From the NCBI GenBank assembly GCA_037176845.1, contig JAYKXP010000188.1:17711-81710 (forward strand): 64,000 nt of DNA, written 5' to 3'. Both the position numbers and the translations under genes were made by a program. The stretch's first letter is position 1. Each line of letters opens with the position of its first letter. The DNA comes from Paramarasmius palmivorus (lineage: Eukaryota > Basidiomycota > Agaricomycetes > Agaricales > Marasmiaceae). Below, piece after piece: positions 10,301-20,700 of this stretch. The notes below the pieces were generated by a model. The model was not told where the DNA came from and ran no database searches. It was given only the letters and a program-made list of their open reading frames with translations.

Positions 10301-11832
10301 TCAGAACTTGGTTGTCGAACCCTGGTGCAGAGTCGCTAGCCTCATTGACTGAAAGGTCACGGGCTAGACTGGCAAAACACGCAGCGAAATTCTTTCTAGA
10401 CAACGAGGGACGGCTATACCGAAGAGATTTCGAAGACACTGGTCAGCATAGACTTGTAGTTGAGAAAGATAGACGTGTATGGATGATGCAGGCTTCACAT
10501 GACTGTGTTGGACATAAAGGGATGTTTGCAACCAAGGCCTTGATAGAAAAGCGCTTCTGGTGGCCTGAGATAGACTCTGATGTGGATTGGTTCGTTAAAT
10601 CCTGTCAGATCTGTCAAGATAGGTGTAAAGACAAATTGCAGATACCCCCAACTGTTACCTATACCCCGTCGTTGTTTCAGAAAGTACATGTCGATGTTTT
10701 CAAAGTATCGCCGGCTAGCAATGGCTGCACAAACGTAGTCCATGGCAGGTGTGCTTTGTGTAGCTGGTCTGAAGCTCGAGCAATTAGAGCTGAAACGGCT
10801 AGACAGATCGGAGAATGGTTCTTTGACGATATAATCTGTCGTTGGGGCTGTCCTGAAGAAGTGGTGACTGATAACGCACCACAAATGAAGGCAGTACTCA
10901 AATGGCTAGAAGGGAAGTATGGCATAAGAGGCATTAAGATCTCGCCGTACAACTCTAAGGCCAATGGCAAGATAGAACGCGCCCATCTAGACATTAGAGA
11001 AGCGCTAGCCAAGGCATGTAGTGATGATCTGCGAAAGTGGTATTACTTCTTGAAACCTGTGTTATGGGCGGATAGAGTAACGACGAGAAAGGGTCTAGGA
11101 TGTTCGCCGTACTTTTTAGTGACGGGAGCGGATCCGATCTTACCGCTAGACATAGTAGAATCGACATGGTTGGTGAAAACGCCAGACAGAGTACTATCTA
11201 GGGAAGAACTGATAGGTTATCGAGCGCAAGCTCTAGCAAAGCATAGAGTGCATGTACAGAAAATGATGGAGAAAATAACAGAAAATAAACGTCGTGCACT
11301 CAAGAAGTTTGAGAAGGACTTTGTCCACAGAATAAAAGACTATGATTTCGCACCTGGGACGCTAGTCCAAGTGCGGAACACAGCAATAGAAAGCAATCTA
11401 GACCGAAAGATGTACCCTAGATATACTGGACCACTAATAGTCGTAAGAAGGACTAAAGGGGGCTCCTATATTCTAGCAGAAATGGATGGTACAGTCTTGA
11501 AGGAAAAGGTTGGAGCCTTTCGAGTACTACCACATGTAGCTCGTTACAAACGGCTAGACCTGCCTAGCAATATTCATGATCTGATCGACATGTCCAAAGA
11601 ACAGCTAGATGCGTTAGCTGAAGACATGACCGATGTGGACTATGAAATAGGCGAGGACTATGCTTTTGAAAAGGACTTCACTTTGGATTCGAGCGGTCTA
11701 GGTAAAGAGAATTTTGAAGACATGCAGGATGACGAAGTCCCTGAGTTACTAAGTTCAGAAGAAGAGGAATCACCTTCTGGACGAAGACTTAGGTCGACTA
11801 GGAAGTTGCATGAATCAGAAATGAGGGAATGA
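7348..11832 (+). CDS. pol: Pol polyprotein: reverse transcriptase, RNase H, integrase
   Basis: Copies genomic RNA to DNA and inserts it. Numbering is from the GTG at 7387; reading probably enters by frameshift at 7348. RT has the first catalytic Asp near residue 483 and YIDD at about 545-548. RNase H has Asp721, Glu765 and Asp791, followed by the HIKG...GPDGLSR end. Integrase starts with an H-X4-H-X29-C-X2-C zinc module (H1038, H1043, C1073, C1076). Its catalytic triad is D1103, D1162 and E1197 (34 residues between the last two). A GPY/F-type module (YPRYTGPL) follows. The domain order is that of Ty3/gypsy. The C-terminal tail is acidic and no chromodomain was recognised. All checked catalytic residues are present and the frame is uninterrupted, so it may be active. 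Confidence 0.95.
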   Translation, partial: SDTLEEIVKDYGEVALKIACDEKGNLSIEGYKLPDDGVFVKEELAEAFVLAYENDKENENIELNQNSPDTNDGALPKNTEERHTKTYSLWRQDLSTDTSTLDDSQPHTESKDTKATEDLALDPVYEALWYEKHLPFRTTAALIANDEFANAWKPVHGVHAKYVMMNEFKQIGPDSFAEKYVETLLDKIQSQNSDLMSEMSSEDTDRKSRTQKLKPYSDIDWELHLMEELHPGYIHYWTKIYGPTARSRLRKDIEEFGIEWFRERCNALAQQHELATAAVKETLVNEVADVYKYKPVAVKVKPVKTTLPAEFRVERNITGDPLAELPTLPTQFPSEWTPGERYTEERKAIIEKNHAGDFLWPEERKLLHEFMKIQEKAFAWEASEGGTFKKEFFPPVKFPVVPHTPWVEKNIPIPPGIYQEVCRIIKEKIDAGVYEPSSSSYRSKWFCVLKKDGKSLRLVHSLEPLNKVTIQYSGVPPATAEVASSFAGRSCLGLLDIWVGYDERLIDEESRDLTTFQTPFGPHRLVKLPMGWTNSVPIFHDDVTYILRDEIPHVTRPYIDDVPIAGPKSRYEIDEAPYYETIPENKGIRRFVWEHFQNVNRICQRMKYAGVTFSGPKAYVCVEEGDVVGHRVSFHGEKPVERLAKVILSWDPKNFTEKKHIRSFLGTAGQMRMFIRDYARITRPLNKMGSILTPFSMGPEEIKAAEQVKEAIRNAPALKPIDYENESGITLAVDTSWQAVGFYLYQRDPDDPKKKNFNWFGSITLNEREARFSQPKRELYGLMLALMVTKYQTIGCRNLTVETDASYIKGMLDNPSAGPNATINRWIEEIRKYHFELVHIKGLVHGPDGLSRPPPGGESTTRPDTSDVSYGLEDDGEPITFRMGEGETEYPRDFESFKHDIDTRGGYYMSLAESTEDFVQDLQLAREEEVLFNADTKFEKANVGAYIQTLVVPQDWTDEDAVEMPYDEEHRTPQAREIDDLLPLVRTWLSNPGAESLASLTERSRARLAKHAAKFFLDNEGRLYRRDFEDTGQHRLVVEKDRRVWMMQASHDCVGHKGMFATKALIEKRFWWPEIDSDVDWFVKSCQICQDRCKDKLQIPPTVTYTPSLFQKVHVDVFKVSPASNGCTNVVHGRCALCSWSEARAIRAETARQIGEWFFDDIICRWGCPEEVVTDNAPQMKAVLKWLEGKYGIRGIKISPYNSKANGKIERAHLDIREALAKACSDDLRKWYYFLKPVLWADRVTTRKGLGCSPYFLVTGADPILPLDIVESTWLVKTPDRVLSREELIGYRAQALAKHRVHVQKMMEKITENKRRALKKFEKDFVHRIKDYDFAPGTLVQVRNTAIESNLDRKMYPRYTGPLIVVRRTKGGSYILAEMDGTVLKEKVGAFRVLPHVARYKRLDLPSNIHDLIDMSKEQLDALAEDMTDVDYEIGEDYAFEKDFTLDSSGLGKENFEDMQDDEVPELLSSEEEESPSGRRLRSTRKLHESEMRE

Positions 11833-11945
11833 ACGTCGAATGCATATATTTTGGCCTACATGGGCAGTGCTAGACGAACATTTTCTCTACAGACAAATAA
11901 GAAAACTATTTTGAATAACTTTGAATAAACTTTGAATACGCTAGA

Positions 11946-13284
11946 CTAAGCAGCAGTCTCCTCAGGAGCAGGAGTCTCAGCTGTGTCGAGGGACATACCC
12001 TGGAGGCCTTCACCGACCTCTAGCTCGATGAGAGACTGACTAGCCGAAGCTTCAGCAGCGGCAGCCTCCTTCTCTTGCTTGCGAAGACGGTTGTTGCACT
12101 CGGCCTCGAGTTCGTCGAACTGTGTGGCGGCTAGCTTGTACTGAGCACCATAGTAAGCAACAGTGTGTTGCAAAGTGGCCATCTCAGTGCGAAGGTAGTT
12201 TCCAACAGACAGCAGACCCTCTCTAGACATAGTGGACATGTCGAGGAATGGGATGATGTTCAGGTACTTGTTGACCTGTGCGTGTCCTTGAAGGCGAAGT
12301 TCACGATCATCTAGAGGCAACTGTTAGAACAGGTCTAGACACAAAGAATGAACGAAGAACACACCTAGGTCTTCTTCCCTGATATCAGCCACTGGCTTCT
12401 CGATACGAGCACGCTTGCGACTGTTGCTAGCAGTGGGAGTGGCCTTGGAAAGAACATGAATGGCTTTTAGATACGCTCTAGAGCCGGCAGCAATGCCAGG
12501 ATTGGCAAGATAAGGGATACTCACAGTCTGAGCGCGAGTTTCCGCAGTTTTAGTCTGAGGAGAAGGTTCAGTGGGTAGTCTGGTTGAAAGGAATGCGGAA
12601 GACGAGCCTTTTTGGCACCTTTGGCATGAATAGAGGCAGATAGACCCTGGGGTTCCTTCATCTAGAGTACCCATGAGTGATCATAGACAAAGAATGGTTT
12701 ACTAGGGACGTACTGAGACATCGTGGTCAACGACCTCGACGACTTCATCGTCAGCGTCGGCATCATCACTGTCTTCAACAGTAGGAGCGGACTTAGGACG
12801 ACGAGATTTGGCCTAGAGGTCACTCATAAGAATATAACAAAGAATAGACGTCACTAGACACGAACCTTGGATGGTTTAGGGGGAGGAGGTTCCCTCAGCT
12901 CGTCCATGGTGCGTTTAAAGTTGCGCAGGGACAGAAGTTGCGGAACATTAGGGTTCAGATCGCCTGGGGCGCATAGCTTCTCCACGAGATCGAGGGCCTG
13001 GCCGTATAGCTTGTATCCTTCGTCGTCTAGAGCGACATGATGAACATTGAGGGGACGACGCTGGGATCTAGTCAGCGAGCTGAAGAACGAAAAGAGTGTG
13101 GTGGACGCACCAAGTGATCCATCAAGTCTTTGACAGCAGCAGCACGGATACCCTTGCTAGGACTCTTGACAACGTCCTTAGCAGCGCCGACCTCACGAAG
13201 AGTGTCTTGAATCCAAGCAGCTTTATCCTTCCAGGCACCTGGAGCGGGACTAGCTTGAGCGGCGGATTTCTTAGAGGATGCCAT
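11946..13284 (-). CDS. Antisense gene A of the retroelement, unknown, multi-exon
   Basis: Runs opposite to gag-pol from the ATG at 13284 to a stop 114 bp past pol. Predicted exons encode a Lys/Ala-rich N-terminus (MASSKKSAAQ...), a helical middle exon near 13055-12870 and an acidic exon near 12810-12710. A basic, nuclear-signal-like stretch (SRKRARIEK) follows at about 12420. The C-terminal exon (about 12320-11946) is coiled-coil-like, ends GMSLD...APEETAA, and is rich in Ala and Glu. A TATA-like TATAAAAA lies about 100 bp upstream. Some exon joins are uncertain. CTAG-rich composition matches gag-pol, so it belongs to the element. Function is unknown; a DNA- or chromatin-associated regulator is a guess from the basic and acidic tracts. 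Confidence 0.6.
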
Positions 13285-13380
13285 TGCGAATATAGACGAT
13301 GAGGAACGCAGCTAGAGAGTAGCTTGGAGATGAAGGTCCAAAGAAAAGGGATGAAAACTGCCCTGAGGACTCGGGACTCC

Positions 13381-13388
13381 TTTTTATA
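13381..13388 (-). promoter_or_regulatory. TATA box of antisense gene A
   Basis: On the minus strand this reads TATAAAAA, about 95 bp before the predicted ATG at 13284. That placement fits an independent antisense promoter inside the element. Confidence 0.5.
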
Positions 13389-13789
13389 TCGCTAGACGTG
13401 CCTCATTGCAAGAGAAAATTTACAAGACCGGATTTTGCTAGGATAAGCAACCATATGGTGGCTAGGTGACTTGGCAACGTCGGATCTTGCGATCGTGTGG
13501 ACTCCATGCAAGATAGTTCAACCAGGAGGTTGCAGCCGACCTTGTTGGTCTTTTACAAAGTACGTCGGAGAGGTCTCACACACACATTGCAAAGCAATAC
13601 GGTGAGTACCAGGAGCTGACCAGGCCACAAAAGAAGAGCGTCTAGCTAATTCCCAAATAGGAATAAGCCTACTAAATATAAATATAATTAAATTCTCGAA
13701 ATAAATAAATCAATATATCTCAATTTAAATCACGAAAACAAATGCCCTCGCTTATACTGCTACTTTGCAAAGTGGCGATTCAACCAAAC

Positions 13790-16700
13790 CTAGTCGTCCT
13801 CGTCCTCCTCATCATCCATAACCACCCTGAGCTCATCGTCGTCCTCCTCCTCGCTAGGTTCCTCGATATCTCCTCCATCCAGGGCATTTTCTCTTGATCC
13901 AGCAGTCCTAGTAGCTCGAATACGGTGTCGAATCGGCGTGTTCCAAAGGACCACAAACCTCTCAATCAGCCCCTCTCGCAGTGCAGCCTGTCGTAATGCA
14001 TAGGCTGAATATCCTTCGGGAGCGCCTTCGTTACCCTTTGCCTTTACGAGCCAGCTCTTCTGGTCGTGCCTCAACGATTCCAACACCCGACGCTTCTCCT
14101 CTATGATGAGAGCCAACTCTTCATCCCAACGTCTCTTCCTAGCCCAGCACTTGCTCCATTCGATCCTCAGAGCCTCCTGCATTGCCTTAGAGTCCCCAGT
14201 CACGTCAACCCCGCTCCATATCCAAGAGAGTGAACGTCGAGACTCGCCACCCGTGATCAGCGGTCGGGAATCCTTCGACGGTTTCGATTTCCGACTAGTG
14301 ATGACGCAGTACGCATCCTCATCTTCATGAGAGCGTACATCGTTGTCCAGTAATTGCTGGTATCCAGGCATCAGCTGTCTCAGCCTTTCTTCTCCACTCA
14401 GCACCAGCAGAGCGTTCCACGCTGCCTGGTACTTGGTCTTAAACACTTGAATATCCCCCTCGTTCCTTGCCAGATCTTGACGAGCCCTTGTTGAACCCTT
14501 CTGACCTCGAGCCTGTGTAGAGCGTTCAATATCCAGCCCTGCCCGCACGAACAGATGCCTACGGAGCCCTCTCAGCGAGGTTCTCAGTTGTGCACACCTG
14601 AACTCCTCCTCGCGCTCGGCCCACTCTTTCATGATGGACTGGGTTCTGATTGACTCTGGCAGTCCTGAGGGTAGAAGCACTGGGATCTTTTCGACGGAAT
14701 CGACATTGGAGAAATTTGGCAGAGTCGCCAGGTACGTCAAAGATGAAGGAATGTATATCTGTTGAAGTGATCTGAAACGAGCAATAAGCCGGCCTAGCTT
14801 CGCCCGCTTCTCCACGACGCCTGTCTTCTCTCGAGCGCTCCCTGCATCCTTTTCTCCCATGCTAATCACCATTCGGCGTTGCTGATCCTCTATATCGAGA
14901 CCCAAGAGCATGAATGCACTCGGGGCGACCTCATGTAGAACTGGTTCTCCACGAATACTGCGTTCTGCTTCTAGGATAGCCATCCGCAAGCGTACATCCT
15001 CCTCAGTATCACCTATTCCATCTGACGTCAGCTCAAGCCAATATTCATAGACGTCTGCCTACCTTGTTCTGACAGTGAATACGGGTTCACTGTGGAAGCC
15101 CCTGACTCGTATGCTAATACCACATTCCTCCATTCTTGAAGACGGAATGCGGACTAGCTTTGACAAAATCTTTCGTACTCCTCGGTCTGGCTTGCAACCT
15201 GTTTTCTTGCCTCGGCCTCGCGTCTCCGCAACAAATGACCTGGAGCACCGTCTAATCAAAATCCAGTCAAAATCTTCAACCAAACAGAACTCACCCAGGC
15301 CGCATATTTTTCGCCAGTTCCTTGCTCCTTGATGGTCATCTATTGTATCTCGCCTGTGACCCGGGCCCATCTCTCGAGTGCTCACTCCCACTGGTCCCAC
15401 CTCTGCCCACAGCCTCTCTATTCCTTCGCCGTCCGTCTGCCCAGCGCCGGGGTGCAAATGCAAAGCGTATCTCTCTTGACACGGCCTCTCATGACCACGT
15501 ATATGGAGCTTTGGAACCACAAAACTCCAATTCTTCTCTTCCATCTCAATACAGGCCTCCTTCGGTAGGTGACGCATTCGCTCGAAGAATTTCTTGCTGT
15601 ACTGACACGCTATGTCGTAGCTCAACACGCGTTTGAGGACAGCCGACGATAGCCTTTGGGATGCTCCCAAAGCATAGTCCCCTAGCAAAAACCTTGACCA
15701 AGTACTTTAGAACCTACAAGCGAGTTCAATATACAATGGACTCACTTCTCGCCTCTATTCAGATCGACCACCCCGTTTGGCTCGCAAATTTCGTGTCGAG
15801 AACACATACATAGCAGGCACCCGGTTGTTGCATATCCCCTGTTGAATTTGGTATTGGCTTGTTTCACCGCTGCCAAACTGGAACAATCATTGGTCTACCG
15901 AACGTGTCAGTATTGTCGAAGGTTCTACCGGCTCTCACTCACTTCCTTCTGATCTGGAGCCGCCTTCATCCACTTCTGGTATGGTTCTTGGTCGACATAA
16001 TACGCCAACCTGTCAACAACCCCGGATCGGCAGCCTCGCTAGATATCGATCGACGCTTTAACCGGAAACAGGCGTCAAGGGATAAAAACTTGTAGTATAA
16101 AAACCTGCGTTCGGTTCTATTTAGTCTCAACTCGCTGCATCTGAACTCATTGCCGCTCACCTGGAGTGCGATGCAACTGCTTGCCAACCTTCAGGTAGAT
16201 TTACCCCTGGCTGTGGACAGGCAATACATCGTACAGCCAGCTCTCCAGGCCTAATGTCCTCCAGCCGACGATCTCGATCGTTCGCAATTCCACCCCGCTT
16301 GAGCATCTTCAGATACCTCCATTGCCGTGTAACCCTTCGAAAGACATCATACCTATCCTGTAAACTGAATTAACACGGGTGATCAGCACGCAGCGTGCTA
16401 ACTGCCACATACCTTAACACTGAAACAACCACCACCATTGCTCCTGAGCTCAATCCCATAGTAGAAGTCGTACAGATTGATCTTCCCTTTCAAGGTTAAC
16501 GCGTGAAAGAGAGACAACACTCGAAATGTGAAAGCTGTGTAAGGCTCTTCCACGCTTCCAGGAAATAGCTCGTGCCGTATTAGCTGCTGCCACTTCTGAC
16601 CAACGATCTCCTCCGAACGACACGCGCAGTATGATATCGACACCTCTTGAATTGAGTCGACGTCAACTACCACGAACCCACTTCTTGCCATATCCCGAAG

Positions 16701-17479
16701 GCTACAAGAACTTCCGTCCGAGTGTCCCAGCTGAACGACCAGCCCAAGATCTTTGAGGGTAGCCCTTTCAAAGAATGAACCATTCCATCGCTAGATAATC
16801 TCGTTAGAAGGTCGAAATCTATTGTAAGCAGTTGCCACGCACCTCAATCCGGTCAAACGGCCTCTCCAAGTGACGCGTTACAATACACGACTTGCAGTAT
16901 AGATGCCGAACAATGCAGTCTCGACAGCGATATAAGTACGCGCTCGAAGACTTGCAGGACCAGCAAACTCCATCACACGTTGAACGACCCTCATGTTTCA
17001 TCAACTCGTCGAGGAAGTCCCTTGCTAGAGGTCTCCAGTCCGACATTGTCGTTCCCTGCCTTGAATGTTAAGACTCTTCTCATTGATCTATGATTTCGAA
17101 ATCTCACCAGATCCTCTTCCAGCTTATCCTTGCCCCGTCTCTCCGCCGCAAAATCTCCATCCGTTCCTTCTACCTCTTCTGTATCCTCTCCCGCGTTCAC
17201 AAACAGGCCCTGCCCACCCAGCACTAGGTCGTCTCCACGCTCATCGATGTTCATGAGCATGCTATCGTATGTCGGAACACTAATGGGCCCGACACGCTTC
17301 TTTTCCGGAGAAAGTCCCGATACTTTGACCATACGCTGTCGAACGCGTCGGCCATCCGAAGTGAGCGCCTCAACCTTGAGGAATGCCGCCGTGCGATGAA
17401 CCTTCTCGACACGAATCCTTTGGACTTGAGGGGCCTGAGGAGCTTTTCCTTTCCCTTTGTTGGACTTGGAGGTACCCAT
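13790..17479 (-). pseudogene. KDZ-family transposase, disabled by a frameshift and a stop
   Basis: About nine exons on the minus strand from the ATG at 17479. Exon 2 (about 17056-16843) carries the CxC2-type cysteine cluster (C-X5-C..., YRCRDC, LYCKSC). Exon 3 carries the QLGH...FVVVD...TAFTFRVLSLFH block. The catalytic core is at 15688-15300: SYDIACQY with the Asp, a PKLHIRGH block, then GEGIERLWAEVGP with the Glu and STREMGPG...DDH. A long charged C-terminus ends at 13790. Two lesions are visible. One G is missing near 16004-16006, where GW should continue as AYYVDQ. An in-frame TAG lies at 15154-15156 in a QS-stop-SAFRLQEW context. The family cuts and pastes DNA. It faces away from the TET/JBP gene. 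Confidence 0.85.
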
Positions 17480-17791
17480 GGACGCGTCGAGATGGAAGTC
17501 GCGGAACTAGCGCGAGTAAGCCAATACGCCATTGGTCTCATGATCGGAAAACAGTGCCAAATAACGCGTGTAACAAAAATTTTCATTGTTGAACGGCAAT
17601 CTCCCATGTAAACATGGAACCCAACAATGAACGTAAGGTTCAATTCATTTCTTTCCTGCCTACTACTCCCTTCAAACTCCCTTCACTAGCTTCGGATACT
17701 CTCGCCAGGGAATCCGAGCAACAAACCTTTTCTGCCATGGCCTGGATACCCTCGCAAGGGAATCCGGCCATTCCTTAGTTCGGAAAACTAT

Positions 17792-20700
17792 TTGTTCACC
17801 CTATTATTCGACTCTTCTTCCCTCCGGAACGCTCACCACAACCACCACAGAGGCTATCAAGAAAATATTCGATTCCAGCGAGGTAATTCAAACCATTCAA
17901 CCTTATTCGACTCTCATGTTTGGATACAGACGCGTAGCGGCTGTTCATACTCGCCTTATATAGCTGGGGCGGATGAGGAGCTTGAAGCTCTACTCCTCCG
18001 GGCTTTTCTCATTGCAGAGGATCCCGAGAACGAGTCGCCTCTCTCCACACCACCATCTTCCCCTCTCAACGTCACTGCGCAACTCCCAGAAGACGAGAAC
18101 TTGACACCGCCAACACCGCCAACGCCTTCACAAACGCCGGGCCTTTCCTTATCGACGGATACAGAAGCCTCACCACCATGTGCCTCCAGCAAACCATCCC
18201 ACGAGTCACAACGCAAGCGGCGTGTCAAGAGTGCGGCAGAGATCGCTCGCGAAAAGGCTAAAAGTAAACGAGCCCGGCACAAGGCCAGGCAAACTCTTCC
18301 ATCTATCATTTACTCAAGGAATCCGGAGTATCTCGTTCAACAAGGCCTTCGCTCATCAATCCTCAACGCAGCTCGTGTTATTCCACAAGTTTTCAATACC
18401 CACACGCACTTTAACCCCTCTGAATCTGGCTATTTGGGCTTGGAGAAGGGTCTACCGGAAAAACGAGACTACACCCTCGAGGAACTCACCGATCCTGAGG
18501 GTGATTTTCGATTTGCCAAGTTGTTACACACCCCAAGGTGTGTAGAGTTGCACTGCCGCTTAATTCATGCAATCTGACCGGTTCCTTACAGCTCATCTCA
18601 GCCACTCACCAGTTCCAGTGGTGCTGTAATGGGAGTGGTAATACCAGGACCCCAGAATGACCCTTCATGGTCCGACAACGTCCAGGCTGCCAACCACATG
18701 ATCGAAGAGTTTGGCGCCTACGCTAAGTTCACGCCTCCCAGGCTTACCAAGACCCAGCAGCATCTCATTCGACTTGGTCTGGGAGGACCAACGGTAGCAC
18801 ACCCAAGACGAGGAGCTCACAACGCCCTATCCTACGGCCCCTCGACCGGCAATGGGCAAAAGGTGAACATCTTTCCAATCATAGATTAACATCTGATTCA
18901 CTCGTCCCCTTGATAGGTCCCGCAGATGCTCCGCCAGCATTCCAAAAACAAGCCCATTATGGAGAAAGTCCGTGGGAGCCGGGTGTTTCAGAGGTTTGCT
19001 CGTTTCATGTCATGTATGTGGATATCTCTATCATGTTTTCGCGCTCTCATGGCCTGACGTATAGCTGGTTTTCTCGCTTGGGCCCCCTTCCTTTTCATGT
19101 ACTATGCCCGCACCATAGTCCCCTTACTCGAGAAGCATCCAGAGCTTCATCTACCGTTCGACAAATGTATCTTTACTGCATTCACCATCACCCGCTCTGG
19201 CTAGTCCTTTGCAAAGTCCCTGGGTAATGTGCCAGAGTCACTTTGCAAAGTCCCTGGGCTCATCCTGGGTAAGCTTTTGGCACTAGTCTCAGTGATAAAG
19301 GGCAATATATAATGTCTTTTATGGGATAAATCAAGTATATTTTCCATTATATACTGTAGGTCTCAAATGGTGCGCTTTTTTGACTTCCAAATTAGGAAAG
19401 AGGGCTATCAAAACCTAGAAAAGCTATAACAGGGCGCTTTTTGGGCGCTTTTTTGACAGGAAAATTATTCCCACACTTCCTGACACCATTTGGCATGCCT
19501 CCTGATGCCTCCCTACTCCGCTTTTGGCTTCCCAAAATGGAAGGTGGCCTTACCTCACTATTTTCCACCTGGAATCAAATCATTGGGGGGCTATTGGGGC
19601 ATGCTGGGGGGCTATAAAAAACACATTTTTGAGGGAATATGTTCTAATATGTTCTAAAAGCATGCCCCTGCAATTGGGGGGCAGGGGAATGCAAAAAAAG
19701 CGGTCCAAATATGGTAATTCAGGAAAATGGCCTATTGGATCTTGGGCTACAGGCCAGATATTGACATGAGGTAAGTTGGAGGACCTAGATACATCAAATA
19801 CAAGCCTGGGCACACCAAATAGTACATATATTAGTGGGATAATGGTGCTTAAATATCAAAAATACTGAAAATCTCCGAAATTGGGGGAATAAAATTACAG
19901 GATGGGATGTAATGCAGCTAGGGCATAGATATTGTGGATGAGAGATGATACATATGTTCCCTTGATTGTTTTACAATCCTGGAGAGCTGTCTATTTTTCC
20001 AGATTTATTACAGCTAAATTCGCTTTTTTTGGACATTAATAATACTACACCACAGGGAATGATTGGGATGAGCTAATTCTTGTTCATAACCCACTTTAAT
20101 ATGTATAGATGACAGCTACATAGCTGCCCAAGCACTCCTGTATGTGCAACACCTTGTTCAATCCAATGTATTGTACAGTTATGTAACACAGGCAGTAGTA
20201 GATGAATAGCACCTCAGGGAAGCATCCCAGCACAAAGGGGAGTTCAGAATCGAGTTCAGGCACCCAAAATACACTTTCCTACTATGAAAGGACATTTTTT
20301 GAACACATCTGTATGTTGCTACATAAAAAATACATAAAAAATCGCATTTTTAGGGGTTTTTCTGTACTGGAGCATGGGGATTGCTCCTAAAATCACCAAA
20401 AGTGAATGAGAGACTGTTCACTATGCATAGAACAGGGATATCCATTGCCTCCATGAATCCCAGGACAGGAATCCATATGCCAGATGCATCAATTCTTGCA
20501 CAATTACAGAAAACATGTACTATGAATGTAGTATTGCAGGGATTGATCTGGGGGCTTGGGGAACCTCAAAATCGAATTCAGGATGAAAAATCAGTTAAGA
20601 AACAATCCAGGTTTGAAAGGAATCCAATTACTGTAGCTTGAGATATGCTCAAGTTATGTTTATAGGCTTATGTGTAAAGTACTTGCAATCAATCTTTGAC

